Positions 42,596-55,481 of a DNA stretch of 64,000 nt are shown one piece after another (position 1 is the stretch's first letter; each line of letters opens with the position of its first letter). The notes beneath the pieces are model-generated. The model worked only from the letters and a program-made list of their open reading frames with translations. It was not told where the DNA came from and did no database searches. The position numbers and the translations under genes are program-made. The stretch is from Bactrocera neohumeralis (taxonomy: Eukaryota; Arthropoda; Insecta; Diptera; Tephritidae), in contig NC_065919.1 in NCBI RefSeq assembly GCF_024586455.1, positions 31,038,839 through 31,102,838 of the forward strand, given 5' to 3'.

Positions 42596-44814
42596 TTAAC
42601 CCAATTTGAATTAAATTTAAAATTAGTTTCAAAATTGATTGCCTGATCGGACGCACTTTGTACCGTCTAACGAACTCATAATAAAATAAATTTGTATTTT
42701 TTATGAAACTGAAGTTGTGAATTTAATTAACGTAGTTTTGCATCATTTTATCATTCGTTTCAATGGTATATGTACATATGACCATACAAAAAGAAGCTAA
42801 AAATCAATAAAAGGCAATACATTTGCTTGATGAAGCTATGAGCTTTGCTGCATGGAGTGCACTTGAAATGATTCCCCTCAGTGCAGCGCCTTGTGATAGA
42901 CGACATGGACGGACGAACGCCACGAGAACATGCTAAATACCATACAAATAATTGACCATGAGACAAAGAGCATTTTCTAAAGTCAGTAAACAAAAACTCA
43001 AATCTTCTTGGTGAATACAAGACGGATCGAAAAGTGAATTCGTTTGAATAGCAACATCCTTACCTCCGAGTATTGTCGTGTGTTTGATAAGCTTCATATA
43101 AATCCATAAACATGCGAAACTTTTATTAAAGTTTTGTGGGTGAGGAGCGATTCTCTCGGTTGCGACCTTTTAATAATAACAAATAAATACAAATTATTTT
43201 CAAAAAACAAAGTCTTGATTTAGAATTGTAATTGACACAACCTTGTTTTATTCCTATGCATTTAATGTGCTAAATTCTATTTTAGTCCAAACAACAAAAA
43301 AAAAACTTTAACTTCGGCAGCCTTCTTCCCAGGGAATTTACATAACATAAAAGGTGTACAAATATTTCTTTTCGGATTTTGATCGGGAAGTTCGACTGAG
43401 AGCTTTAAGCTAAAGTGGTCCGATCGGAAAAATGTATTCAGAAATTGAAATAATCTTTTCGAAATTTGCAAATAAAAGAGTTATCCAACAAGGACTAGAG
43501 TTTGATCGTTCATTTTGAGAAAGATCTCGTTTTTATAATTCTATTGTATTTACACAAAGTTTTAACTCATAAATATGAAGTAATATTTTAATAAATATGT
43601 ATATATAACATTTCAATGAGTACTTATTTGCAGAGACCATGCATATTAGTATCCATTATATGTGTTTTTCATTCGAAATGCTCTATCAAGTTGAATTTTC
43701 TACAGAAAAATTAATTAAAATATCGTAAATTGTGTTAAAAGCTGCATAAATTTCAATTACCAGCACCATAACGAAAAACTTCGCCTTCATAACTAAGTGG
43801 CCGCATTTATTCATACCGATCCCTGCAACAATGGAACTGTTGTTTTGCTATTGAAAATGCCCATTTGCGTTGGTTTTCGTCAATAAGAAGCTTAGAAAGC
43901 ATTTTGAGGGGCTAATGAAATTGTGAGAATGTTTATTTGGGTGGGGAATGCACTGACCAAGTTCACCGAGGTGCCTAAATGAATGTCGTGCGATATGTTG
44001 TTGCAGTTGTACATATTCAGTGTGTGCTAATATAATATTAATAACGCTACTCGGAGCCTAGCTGAAAGCAATGAATTGTTGTTGGAGTACAAAAAGACCG
44101 TCACAGTTAAACTATGAAGAAGTGGCAAGCGGCACTGTGGCGTTGTGGCGCTGGGTGGGGGCACTTGTGCAATTTCACCTTTTCAAATGCCCCACTTAAG
44201 TTGAATGATTTTATGACTCGACGTAACCGTGTTCTAACCTATTCATAAAAATTATATGTAATGGGCTAGTTTGTGTTGTAAATAATTTTGTTTTTAACGA
44301 TAATTGCAGAACACACCCGACCGGGTGATACACACACACATATGTACATGCTTACCTACATGTGTACTGTTGTTTCAAGTGGAAAATATTCGTGTTTTTA
44401 TTTCAACTAATAGGTTGCATTTATAAACATCATGCACCTGTGAATAATACATAAATATATCTACAACTATATTTATAAACGCTACTATTTATGCCGATGG
44501 AAAATTGAAACAAACAGCACACAGACGTCAGCTTACGTGAGTCCGAGCGCGCTTACTATGGCATTTCTTCGTCGGCGGCTTTTTGTAAAACCAAACCCCA
44601 AATAAATAACGCAGAGGTAGCTGCCTTACATATCTAGGGTACTTATACAAGTATGTTCGGGAAATTATTATGATTTGGCAAATTCCTTCTATACTTGACT
44701 CTGCCACGAATTTATTTGGAGGCCACTTTATCGCTTATTTTCATTCCGATGTAAAGAAGGGGATTCACGAAGAGTGAAGCTTAAGATTTCTGCTAAAGGC
44801 TCAAGTTAAATGAG
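42596..44814. other. unassigned stretch
   Basis: AT-rich. A weak, minus-oriented family A fragment may lie at about 43365-43470 ('GTGGTCCGATCGG' block). A minus frame of 86 codons at 42760-43020 has no recognisable motif. A CACACACACATATGTACATG tract lies near 44330. Confidence 0.35.
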
Positions 44815-45215
44815 GAATATTATAAATTTACCACGATGTTTGTAACACCCAAAAGAAGACCCTATAAAAAAATACACATACTATATAAATGGTCAGCGTG
44901 ACGAGCTGAATCGATTTCCGTCCGTCTGTTTGTTCGCCTGTATATACGCGACCTAGTTGCTCGATTTTTCAGATACTAATTAAACACGTCTTTTTCTCAC
45001 CAGGAAGCGGTGCATTTGTCAGAACCGACGATAGCGGACAGCTGTAGTATATAGTTGCCATACAAACCGAGCGATCAAACTTACGTCCTTGTATGTATGG
45101 ATTTGTGATTTGTCAAGACGTCTTTATGAAATTGGACGTGAATTGTTATCCAAGTCATTGCTACAATTTCCGTACACATTGTTCGGATCTGATCACTATT
45201 GCTTACTTTACCGAA
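44815..45215 (+). repeat. dispersed repeat, family A (nearly complete)
   Basis: Ordered blocks: 'TTTGTAACACCCAAAAG', 'AAATGGTCAGCGTGACGAGC', 'GTCCGTCTGTTTGTTCGCC', 'CGTCTTTTTCTCACCAGGAA', 'TTTGTCAGAACCGACGATA', 'TATAGTTGCCATACAAACC', 'GTCAAGACGTCTTTATGAAA' and 'TTGTTCGGATCTGATCACTA'. This is the most complete copy in the window, so it serves as the local reference for block order. Confidence 0.8.
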
Positions 45216-45969
45216 GCGTTTTACATCGACTTTCAGTCGGCTAACATGGAATCGCACAAAGTAATACCCAGTGGCCCGCTGTGTAACTAATTTTTACATT
45301 GATTTATGATGTATTCCATGCATGCTTGCGGAAAAGGCGACTTTCATTTTAGGTCGTATAAAACATCTGGAGTAAATGTCGTTTTCCCTAACACATTAAA
45401 TTTGTTTTTTATGATACCTTTAATATACAGTGAAATATTCGTTGTTATAAGTAAGAACGGCTTGGCTCTACAAGCAGTTCTTTCTCCTCGCAATATATGT
45501 ATGTATGTATAACAGTTCAGGGAGTGATTTATCGCGGTCATCTGTAAGACACCAAAAAAGAAACAAAGAACATTCGTAACTATAACACATAAAATAATAA
45601 ATGAGAATTTCTCTTCACTCTATAAGCTCCTCTCGTCCTTCTCTCCTTCTCCACTCTAGCTACCATTCTCTAAAAGTCTGAAAAAAATAACTTAGATCGC
45701 AATAGCTTAAGAGACGCTGTTAACTTTTCAGCCTGCCTGGTATATATTTTCAGGGAGATTTTTATCTAGCTCAATATTCCTTTAAAGCTCGGCTGAAAGA
45801 AAAGTATTTTAGTATCAGTTTTATTTTGAGAAGCCCTGGCAATGATGACTGGTTTAAAGATACATATGTATGTTTCCGTAAGCGTCGAATTATTTTAAAA
45901 GCAAAAACTAAACTTTTAACTTCGGCTGCATCGAAGCTATAATAACACTTCAAAAATGATTTCATACAA
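45216..45969. other. unassigned stretch
   Basis: AT-rich sequence between two opposing family A copies, with a CTCTTCACTC-rich pyrimidine patch at about 45605-45660. No gene recognised. Confidence 0.4.
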
Positions 45970-46225
45970 AAGCTTGATTTAGATCAGTCCGGCCGATCTA
46001 AGATTTTACCGTTGCTTTGGATAATAAAACGTGTCGAATATCGTGAAGATATCTTGTCAAATAGGAAAGTTTTCCATACAAACTTGATTTTAATAGGTCA
46101 GTTTGTATGGCATTTATATATATATATATTGTTCCGATATCGGCGGTTCCGACAAATTGGCAGCTTCTTGGAAAAAAAGACGTGAGCAAAATTTCAGATC
46201 TATATCTCATAAACTGAAGTCGAAC
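45970..46225 (-). repeat. dispersed repeat, family A (minus copy)
   Basis: Reverse-complemented it reads 'GAGATATAGATCTGAAATTT', 'CACGTCTTTTTTTCCAAGAA', 'GCTGCCAATTTGTCGGAACC' and 'GCCGATATCGGAACA', in the same order as at 44815. A short (AT)n tract interrupts it near 46118-46128. Confidence 0.7.
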
Positions 46226-49200
46226 TGTTTAGAGGGGTGTATTATATACCATATATATATATACATCTGTAAGCAGAAGTGAGAAACACTTCAAAATATT
46301 AGATGCGAGAATTCTCTGTAATAACGGAAAGATCACTTAATGAATGATCTACAACGTTTCGAACTTAATGAATCGGTATTTACTAATTTGAGCGCTGATA
46401 ATCGAAACTTTTTTCACCTTGCCGTATGGTTTTTGTTGATACCACGTTTGTCAGAGTGGGGAAAAACCTTTCTCAAAGGTGAAAATTTATATGTATATGG
46501 ATGTGCGATGATTTTAGACCTTTTAAATAAATTGTTCAAATAGAATATAATGACGGTGAATGGTAATAAATGAGCTTGATAAAAACGGCGTCAACACAAC
46601 TCCAAGTGCAAGCGATTGTCGGATTGCTAATAGCAATAGCAGCAAAAACGAAAGCGAAAACACGAAAAAATGAAAAAACGAAAAAATTTGCAATTAGCAA
46701 AATGTCATAAATTAAATTACAAACGCCGGCCAAAGCCTACTTCTATGCACACTTACCGGAGTGTTCAACACGAGCGCCTGCAACAACACACACGCATGCA
46801 CACCATTCAGTCACAGGGTAATGTGGAACGACATACATACATATGTGTCTGTACACACGTCAAAATGCCATTTCAATACAAAGGTTGTGCAGTTGAGGCA
46901 ATAAATTTAACCCGATAATTTCCATCAAACGGCAATGCGTTACAAATACGCTAGCGGTATGCGTGCTCCAAGAAAAAATCGACTTCACAACAACAACAAA
47001 TACTGAACAGTATTGGAGCCCACTAATATTTGTTTCTCGTAGAGTTGGAATTGCACTAGCTGATAATTGTATTTGTTCCAGCGAAGTCAGGAACCATGTC
47101 TTAAGTGTGAGCTAAATGTTTGTATTGCCCCCGATAAAAGAAGACGTAGGGCCAGACTGTTACCGGGCATCTATAAGTGGGTGAAAACGCCTTAGAGAAG
47201 AGTTAAAATGTCGTCTCACTCTCAAGAAGTAATGCTGTTCTCGTAATACCGTAGGAAAGTCTTGACTTCCTAGACGGTCGGTTGTATACAGGTCACTATC
47301 GTTTCCGTGGGATCTACTGCCAAGGGAACGAGTGCCTTTCAGCATGGTCAATGAAGTAAAATAAGTACGTATGTATACATATGTACGGTATGTACCGTTG
47401 GTTTTATTGTAGTTTTCGAATCACAGTCAATCGCACGTATGAATAAATTACCATTTTAAAAACTTGCCTTCAAGACAAATTTAAAATTGCTGATGACTCG
47501 CGATGTGCACACGCATGTGCAGGTCAATACCTCACAATTTCGCTGTTACTTACAAAATGAATTATTCAGACCTACATACACACTTACTTACTATATACAT
47601 ATATGTATATATATAGCCGATTTATGTATGTATATATATTTAACACAGAGCCTATAATTTGCGCACAATTCGCATTCGTTCAACTTATTATTGTTCACAA
47701 GAACAGCCATGTCAACATATAAGGACAAGCATTTATGACGTTGTTACTTACCTGTACATAAGTATGTATGTACATCAGCGCGCCATTTGAATGCCTACAA
47801 TGAGCCGCAACGACACAAATTCAAAATAGTCATTCGTATCAATTTGCTTTTGAAATGTAAATTGATTTCGCAACGAATTGAAATTAAGGTATGAATTTAA
47901 CGGCTTTGAACCATTTAAAATTTAATGCTATTCGGCAACTTTCACAAGCCAAAAGGTGGCTGAGCGAAATTCGTACCCCATTCACACACAGTCCACTTGT
48001 GAGTAAACAGAAATTAATCGCGTGGAATGCCATTAAACGCCTCGTACACTCCTTAACATTAAATTAGCCTACACATTTCATTTATGGGCCTTAAAAAGAG
48101 TTTATGAAGCCATGCTCAGGTATGCTTATACATACATATGTATGTACGATATGTATGTACATATGAGTATCGCCTTGTTTGAGTATTTGCGCACGCACCT
48201 TCTCATAAACTCACATGTTTGTTTTTAAGCATTTGCATATGTGTGCATATTTTAATATACTAATTTGAATGATTTTATCGATTTGTTATGCACATACATA
48301 TAAGCTAACAGTCGGAGAAATGAATTAATAAGTTGTATTCTTTAATTTCTAGTCACATACACATACATATAATAGTATATACATATATGTATGTATTTAC
48401 ATTCATATAAATATGTCCATATATTTATGGAAATTACTAAATAGATTTTAATGGGCAGATAATAGACCTCGGAGAAACTGCTATTCACTGCTTTTATCAC
48501 CAACAACTGGTGCGGGGTAAGGCAGTGTCGCTTGAATTCATTGCACGGAAATTGCTTTTATCGCATTTATTTAATAACACAAAGGTCTAAAAATACTTTT
48601 TTAAACCTCATTTATCTTTTTAATATAGATTAGTGTTGAAATTGCTTAAAAGTTGTTATTGTTATACATATAGTAAGCCCGCTAACATACAAACACAAAA
48701 GTCGCAACAGAAATCGCTGTTATATGCATTTTATATCGCATTTAGAGCGAACACGCCCAATTAGTACTAAAGCACAAAGTTTTATCTAATAAAACTTTAT
48801 CCACTGAACTACTTTTGCTGTTTGCTCTGAACACTTTTGTTTGTAGGAAAATTCATTGCTAAACCAAAGTTATATGGAAATGTTAATGAAAAGATCTACA
48901 ATATTGTATGAACATCTCTCTCACATAACCACAAAATTTAGGTGAAATATTCAATTAACCAAGTTGCTAGGTTTTTAATTTTCATCACGTACAAAAAAGT
49001 TTCTTCAGGCAATTTGTTGTAAACTTACTTTTTTATGCCCCAAACACACCCTATTTTTATTTAAAATATTATTGACTATTTCTAGATGAAATAAAAAGCA
49101 GCTTTGTATAATTTTTGTTATTTTATCTATCGCTTCCAAAGGGTTTAATTCCACAATACATTTTTTTGGTTTCCAAAACTGCATTCTCTACCTAAGCCTA

Positions 49201-50117
49201 GTCTAGACTTAGGTTAACAGAAAAAATTACAAAAAAATTACTAATTAATAAAATAATTTTCACATTTTCTTTCAGGACTTGAGTGCATAATTTTTGGAAA
49301 ATTTTTATTTAGCGATCAGCTTGACGGCTTTCTGCTGGTTTTAGGGTGCGTGCCACCACCAAATAAATACATATATAAAACTTTGTCGAGGTTTTCTTAT
49401 TTATTTCTCTAAATTAAATTTACCTGCCGCAGTGCTACGTAAAACAAGTAGTGAAGCTATGAAATTTGAAGATATCTCTCAATTGGAAAAGTTTATTATT
49501 ATAAATACCCATACATATTTCTGTCATCACCCAACTTTAAGCTTTGGGCTTTTTCTTACGTGAGGATATTTGACAGCTCGTCGACATTTTACTTCACTTA
49601 CATGGCAATCTTTAGCTTCTTGCTAATAAAGGATTGTAAATTTTTATGAAATTCATTACATAAAAGCCTTTGTAAGCATATAATTAAAGATATATCGAGT
49701 TCCATCGTTACCGTTCGGTTTCTGTGCAACACTTGATAAAAGGACTGATTACTCTACATTAAATTACACAAAGGAAATAGAACCAAAGGGTGAAACTGCT
49801 GTGAATCTATTCAGGACATATTTCTTTGCTTAGAAACAACAAAGAAAGATAGTTGTATACTCGTACACACAAACATAAATGGACAACGTAGCGCTGAATA
49901 AGAGCTTTCTTGTGGGCTTAATTAAAACGAAGCCCGAAAAGGTGCTAAGTGTATCTGTATATAGAATTGCACGAAGTGAACAGCAAGAAATATTACACTT
50001 AACACTTTTATACAAAACCATACAAATTTAGCAAACCGATTTCACAGACTTGCTATTGCTTTTTATATCCTGAGCAAGGCATATTAAATTTTCAACGGAG
50101 CTGTAACATCGAGGAGA
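46226..50117. other. long unassigned stretch
   Basis: Nearly 4 kb of mostly single-copy-looking AT-rich DNA with CATATGTATGTA-type microsatellites (46830-46850, 47585-47640, 47755-47775, 48125-48165 and 48355-48420). Less AT-rich patches lie at 46640-46900 and 47100-47350. A 63-codon minus frame at 47160-47351 has no motif I can place. No exon, RNA gene or transposon recognised. Confidence 0.4.
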
Positions 50118-51230
50118 CAGTGGCGGAGCCACGTTTGACTCAAAATAGTAGAATGATAAAATATTGACGCTCATAAACTACTCGACTGATTTAAAACAAA
50201 TTTGTTCTGACTCTGTTTGGGTGATAAACATTTACTAAAAACATGATGATTATTATAATAAACACATTAATGTAAAGTATTTAATTTCACTAAACAAGAC
50301 GGTGTGGGCCAAGTTTTCAGTATCTTTCTAGAACTTCATCCGCAGTGACTACAATGCCATGATGCGTGAGCAGCAACGTAGGCCCGATCAATCTATCTTG
50401 AAGCATGTTCGTCCTCAGCCATGTTTTCATGCGTCGAAATGTCGAAAAAGAGCTCTGAACGCTTCGTCACGGGAAGTGTGCAGAATATGGGAAAAAAACT
50501 ATGAATTGTGGGGTATAGATCTACATCGTAGTTCTTCAACGCTTCCAATGCAGTAGTCGGTAACTTGTTGTCTTTTGACTTTTGCTTCTTCCCCCTAATC
50601 GCACTGCCAGTGATCAAGTTCACCTCCGAGCTTCAAACGTTGCACGACGTTGTCATCATCCAAAGGTCTTTGAATTTATCTATAAGCCAGGCAAAAAGAT
50701 TTTCCATTTCTTTGGTTTTCAAAGCACATTTTCTGGAAGCAGCAAACTCAACAGCAAACTTGTATCCAACAGAGGAATGTACACTAAGACCTTGTTCTGC
50801 CGCCATTTTTTTCGTGCCTAAATAAATAGATCGAAAATGTTCCTCAGCTTTTTGTCTTCGATTTCGGAACGATACCTGCAGCGTATATATCATATTTGAT
50901 GCCTTTGTCGGATCGATTGATTCTTTCCGAAGAATCATGCTGAGTGAATGAGTTGGAGATAGAATATCACATAGGCAAAAATACCAATTATAAATTCACA
51001 TTTGCACACGGTTGCAATGAGTATCGTTGCTTTGAGTTTGTTTATAATGTGAAATCCCGTATTATATGGAAAAATAATCCCTTCGTATATAGCCTAAGAA
51101 AATACAAGGGAACTATACTTACCAATTTGTAATATTAAACTTGGTGCTAGACATCCCAACAACATCAAGTTCGCCAAAAGAAATCCTTATAGGTTTCGTA
51201 TTTCTTGCCCACCCTCTGAATCCGCCACTG
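50118..51230 (-). mobile_element. hAT transposon, defective
   Basis: Ends CAGTGGCGGA (50118-50127) and TCCGCCACTG (51221-51230) are perfect 10-bp inverted repeats of the type found on hAT elements. On the minus strand, 50938-50633 encodes part of the transposase ('SFRNRRQKAEEHFRSIYLG', 'VHSSVGYKFAVEF', 'WLIDKFKDLW'). Then 50623-50393 encodes the start of the hAT C-terminal dimerisation region ('LPTTALEALKNYDVDLYPTI', 'FFPIFCTLPVT'), continued with frameshifts to 'VVTADEVLERY' near 50320. The catalytic N-terminal part is missing, and 50940-51210 is not recognisable. No 8-bp target duplication is evident (CGAGGAGA versus CCTTAGCA). Confidence 0.85.
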
Positions 51231-51240
51231 CCTTAGCACT

Positions 51241-51880
51241 GTCTCGCAGATTCACTTTTTTGTGACAAAAAGTACCAGGAAATTGGAAATAAAACGAAAA
51301 ATATCAATATTTATTTTATCTCCTTCAAAGTAATCCCCACCAGTTGTAATACATTTATACCAACGATTTTTCGAGTCATGATGAATGACATTCAGCTTTT
51401 TCAGCGAATCGGGACGAGTCGAGCAAGAACGCATTTCATATCCAAAACATACGTCAAAATCATTCCAACGGTCGCGCGAGAGATGTCAAGCTCTCTTGTC
51501 ATCTCTCAAACACTTATCTGACGATTTTAAATCACCAGGTTCTTCATTTTTTAATATTTTCATCAGTTGAACAGGTCGAAGGTCTTCTAGAACGAGGTAT
51601 GTCTTCAAAGGTCTCTCGACCGTCTTTGAAGGTACAAACCTCGGAGGCATGTGCTTTTGATAAAACTGAATCACCGTAAGCCTTTTCCAACATATGCAAC
51701 GATCCCGCACACGAAATTTGGTCAGAAATACAAAACTTGAAACAAATTCTTTGTTCGATATTATTATCCATTGTATCGTAACGCACTACTGAAGTGCAAC
51801 GACTTTTCAGCCACTGTAAACAAACTGGTTGACAGATCGCGCTCATATTTGGCATTGTAATTAAAGAAAATCCAACTAAC
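51241..51880 (-). mobile_element. mariner remnant, internally deleted
   Basis: On the minus strand from about 51780 a mariner transposase N-terminus is readable ('NIEQRICFKFCISDQIS', 'LEKAYGDSVLSKAHASEV', 'FKDGRETFEDIPRSRRPST', 'DENIKK'). Coding then fragments (51590-51420) and, after a deletion of the catalytic core, resumes at the C-terminus ('HHDSKNRWYKCITTGGDYFE', 'GDKINID'). No inverted repeat pair was found. It starts ten bases from the hAT right end, and may have landed next to it or been cut by it. Confidence 0.8.
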
Positions 51881-51889
51881 TTAGCAAAA

Positions 51890-53170
51890 TACATTTTCTT
51901 GAAATATCATTAACCCGGGAAAGTTTAATTACAATTTTTTGTCAATATGTATATATATATATGTATATAGTTGTACATGTACTTATATACATAGGCATGT
52001 ATATAGTAGAATTTTTGTATTGTTAGAGCATTGAAGCCAGATTAATACGTGACCCATATTGGAAGTAAATATTTATGGTTTAGAATTTCCTCAATAGTTA
52101 CATAATTCTAACGGAAAATGTATACCATTAAAAATTATGGAATCGTTGCTGTCGAAAAATTGCAGTTTCAGTTCTGTTGTACTTTTTAGTGATACGTTAA
52201 TTCTTTTATCATAGAAACAGCCGATGGGGAAAGGTTCAAAGCTTTGAATTTTAAAGTATTTCCGTAGCGAAGTCCTGACTCATTTTCAGTCAACTTCTCT
52301 GTTTACGATCTCTACAGTGTTAAGAGCACCGCCCTAAAACCTCAGCTCAACTTAAAATCCATAACGTGGCTACTATAAATGAATTCCAATTAAGTCGCCT
52401 AACAAAGCAATAATTTTTAAAACTAAGTTTTTGGGCAAACAAGTGGAAAGAAAGCAAATTTATATGATTTTACAAGTTCTTCGGAAAGGTGGCTTTAATC
52501 TCGTCATTGTTCGGATTAACAGTTCTAAGTGCTTAACCTCGCGTTAATTTATGCCACTTCAGAATACTCACATTCAATATCTTATGCAAATACAAACATA
52601 CATATATGTAATTGTATCACCATGTTATACAATCACTTGTACATTTCATTTAAATGTTTATATAAGTAAATTCATACATATATGCACTTGTGTACAAAAC
52701 TCATTTGAACTTTCCACTCGCTAAGCATTTACTTAAACAAATATATTTACTCAAGAAACAAATACTTTACGAAAATAAAAATACTTCATAGTCATTTTAG
52801 TTTGCGGAATTGCAAACAACTACAACAAGTTAAATAGAGACACCGGTAGATGTACATAAATAAATTGGAGATATTTGGGATATTTGTTGTAACAACGTAC
52901 AAAAACTAAATAATTGCCTACGCTTTTGGGAAATCTGGGTATTCCATATGAAGGTTGAAGAGTCTGTAGCCAATAACTCAAGCATTAAGAAAAATGTAGA
53001 TGAAAAGGGAGCACAGAGCTAACTATATAATGTTAAGTCCAAACATAACTTCCGAATGAATGTTTTATCTGATTATAGATGTGAAGTTAGGCCATTGAAG
53101 CCAGACTCATAACGAGCAAGGTACTCGTATCATATTCCACCTTAAGGAACTCAGGTTAAATTAGCAAAGT
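51890..53170. other. unassigned stretch
   Basis: AT-rich DNA with a TATATATATGTATATAG tract at about 51950-51970 and CATATATGTA at about 52600. No open frame of note. Confidence 0.4.
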
Positions 53171-53174
53171 GTTC

Positions 53175-53610
53175 CAGAAAAGGAGATCCATGAGCAGTTA
53201 AACACAACAGTTTCATTCCCCGGTAGAGAAGAATGGACTAATGGCTCTGTGGGGTCAAAGGGTGAAATAGAAATAGCAACAGGCTTCTTTTATATAAATC
53301 CATACACAGAAGATAGCTTCAAACTAAGTGACTACAATTCGTTCTTTTAGACCGAAATTGTTGGCATAACAGAAGGTGTCATTAACATTCTAGGGCGGTG
53401 ACAAGCGGCAATAAAGGCTTTTCGTAGCGCCAATACTAAGTCCCACTGCGTTAGGTAAGTAAGCAATATCTACATTCTTAGTTGGTAACGCGGTTAACGT
53501 CATCTGGGTACTTGGTCATATAGTAATTGAAGGAAAGGAAAACGCAGATGAGCCCATTCAGAGGCAACAGGAGAAGCAATTCCTTTAAATTGTACTAGGC
53601 CATTCAAGTC
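53175..53610 (+). mobile_element. non-LTR retroelement fragment: RNase H domain
   Basis: Frameshifted plus-strand coding resembles the RNase H domain found after the reverse transcriptase in I/LOA-type LINEs. 'EEWTNGSVGSKGEIEIATGF' stands where the family has the first catalytic Asp (TDGS), here Asn. It continues with 'INPYTEDSFKLSDYNSFF', then 'TEIVGITEGV' (Glu-containing motif), 'QAAIKAFRSANTKS' with a stop where the preceding Asp is expected, and 'VIWVLGHIVIEGKENADE'. Catalytic residues are lost and the copy is dead. The clade is uncertain. Confidence 0.7.
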
Positions 53611-55055
53611 TTTCAAGGGTTGTTTGAAGCTGGAAGTGTAATACTTAATACTTTTCAGGATGTATAGGCAATTGGTCGAGTTAATAGCATACAAAATGCA
53701 TTCAGTACCCTTCAGGTTTTTTATAATTTTACACTTTTACATGAAAAGGGAGAACTAAATCAGACTAAAGCTCAGGCTTTAGATTTCTATCAGAATTTCG
53801 CTTTGTCTGGGTTTTCGGAAACCATTTTAGAAGCAGGCAGGTGAAATGAAATCTTTGTTCTAAACACAATGACAACGAAATTGAAATGATAACATTTTCA
53901 ATACTGTATTTCAATAGTTCCGTTTAGGCTTTTTATTTTAATCTCTAACCTTCAGCGAGAGTTAAATGGTAGAAGTAAACTGCGACAAATCCCGCGCAGA
54001 GGCATAAATTCTAACGATGGTTCACAGCTATTGTTCATGTGATGTATGTATGTACATATGTATGTAAGTTCTCCGGAGGCGATGTCTCCATTCGCCTTTT
54101 TACCAAAGCTGCGTCTGCGTGGAGAAACAAAACGAAGGCGCACCTTTCATTTTTCATATGAGTCTAATATGTGGTGCCAGCAGTGAGGAGCTGTTGACGA
54201 GGTTTTTTGTAGTAAAAATGAAAACCGTACACACGCATATGTACATACATTTGATTCTCTTGTGTGTCTGCGCGTGACATTGCTGCGTACAAAGCGGCGG
54301 TAATTATGGTGAAAAACTCATTTGCCACAAATAATAAATCTTTCAATATATAATTTTTGAAATGCCCTAAATGTAAGTTTGCGCGAATGCTCACACTCAC
54401 ACCAGCAAATACAACCAGGTACGGTATAAGCAGAAGGGAAGAGATTTAAAGCAAGGCAATAACAAATATCCATAATTACATAAGTATGTATGTATATGTG
54501 TTATACGGTATATGCACGCACGCAGAAACACCACTGGATTTATGGAAACATTGTGTGGAGGGGCCTTCAACGTTGGCAGGAAGCTAAGGCACACGGGGGA
54601 TTGAATTCAAAATGCTGGCGCTGTGGCTCGTAATGACTGCTGGCGGAGCGGATGCCGATTTAGATGTTCAGCGTTTTTGTTGGTAGTCGTTTGGTGAACA
54701 AACTGCATCGTTAGTTTTTAAGTTTCAGTTGTTTTCTGCATTCATGCAGCCATGCAGCACTGTGGCCGGGGGTCATAATGTGCGGAGTTGTAGCGCAATT
54801 GCAAGTGTTATCTATGTGTTATTATTCTTTGAAGATTGTTCAAAGAATCATTATTCATGGGATGATGCTTAAACATTTATACACAAACAAACATATATAT
54901 GTACATACATACTTTATGAAGTCCTAAACGCTTTATCGAGAATGATGGCAAATAAAGACTTCGTGCGTTACAGACGAAGATTTTTACTCACAAAGGTAAT
55001 GAGATCGGCTCCAGTACGGATCTAGCCTCTAAACACGAAATTATATGCTAGACCA
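53611..55055. other. unassigned stretch
   Basis: Includes CATATGTATGTA tracts at about 54040-54065 and 54480-54500. A less AT-rich, apparently single-copy patch lies at 54540-54800. Minus frames of 63-78 codons show no motif. It separates two LINE fragments of the same strand and may be sequence inserted between them. Confidence 0.35.
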
Positions 55056-55059
55056 ATAA

Positions 55060-55400
55060 ACGCAGTCCATAGGCTCGCAGAAGCAGGAAGCACATCCAGC
55101 GATACTGCTGAAGTAGTGGCACATATGCCGCCCATTGGTATAAAAGGAGATGATACGGGAGATTATACCTGCTATAAGAACTGCCTATAGAAGCCTTAAA
55201 AGAAGCGAGAACCGAAAGAATCAAATGTGGCAGCAACGGTGGCAAATCTCAGACATGTAGGAACCTGGATTTTCATCTGATCCAAATGCTAAATGGACAT
55301 CTGCGTTTTAGAAAATATCTCTGCAGACTCCGTCAGGACTTAGTCCATACTGTACAACGCAACAGAGTGTATAGAAGGCTCTGAAAAGGTTTCACGGTGG
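55060..55400 (+). mobile_element. non-LTR retroelement fragment: C-terminal tail
   Basis: Plus-strand frames give 'AYRSLKRSENRKNQMWQQRW' (around 55180-55235) and then 'LDFHLIQMLNGHLRFRKYLC' (around 55270-55325). The latter matches the conserved C-terminal 'F-L-Q-x-L-x-GH-x-x-F-x-x-Y-L' segment that follows the RT domain in R1/LOA-type LINEs. Frameshifts are present. It may derive from the same insertion as 53175-53610. Confidence 0.6.
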
Positions 55401-55481
55401 AAAATTTGACAGCACTTACATATGTATGTATGTGTCAGTTCTCCATTAAATGGAAAGCTTGTAGCGCAGCGGCAGCTGTAG

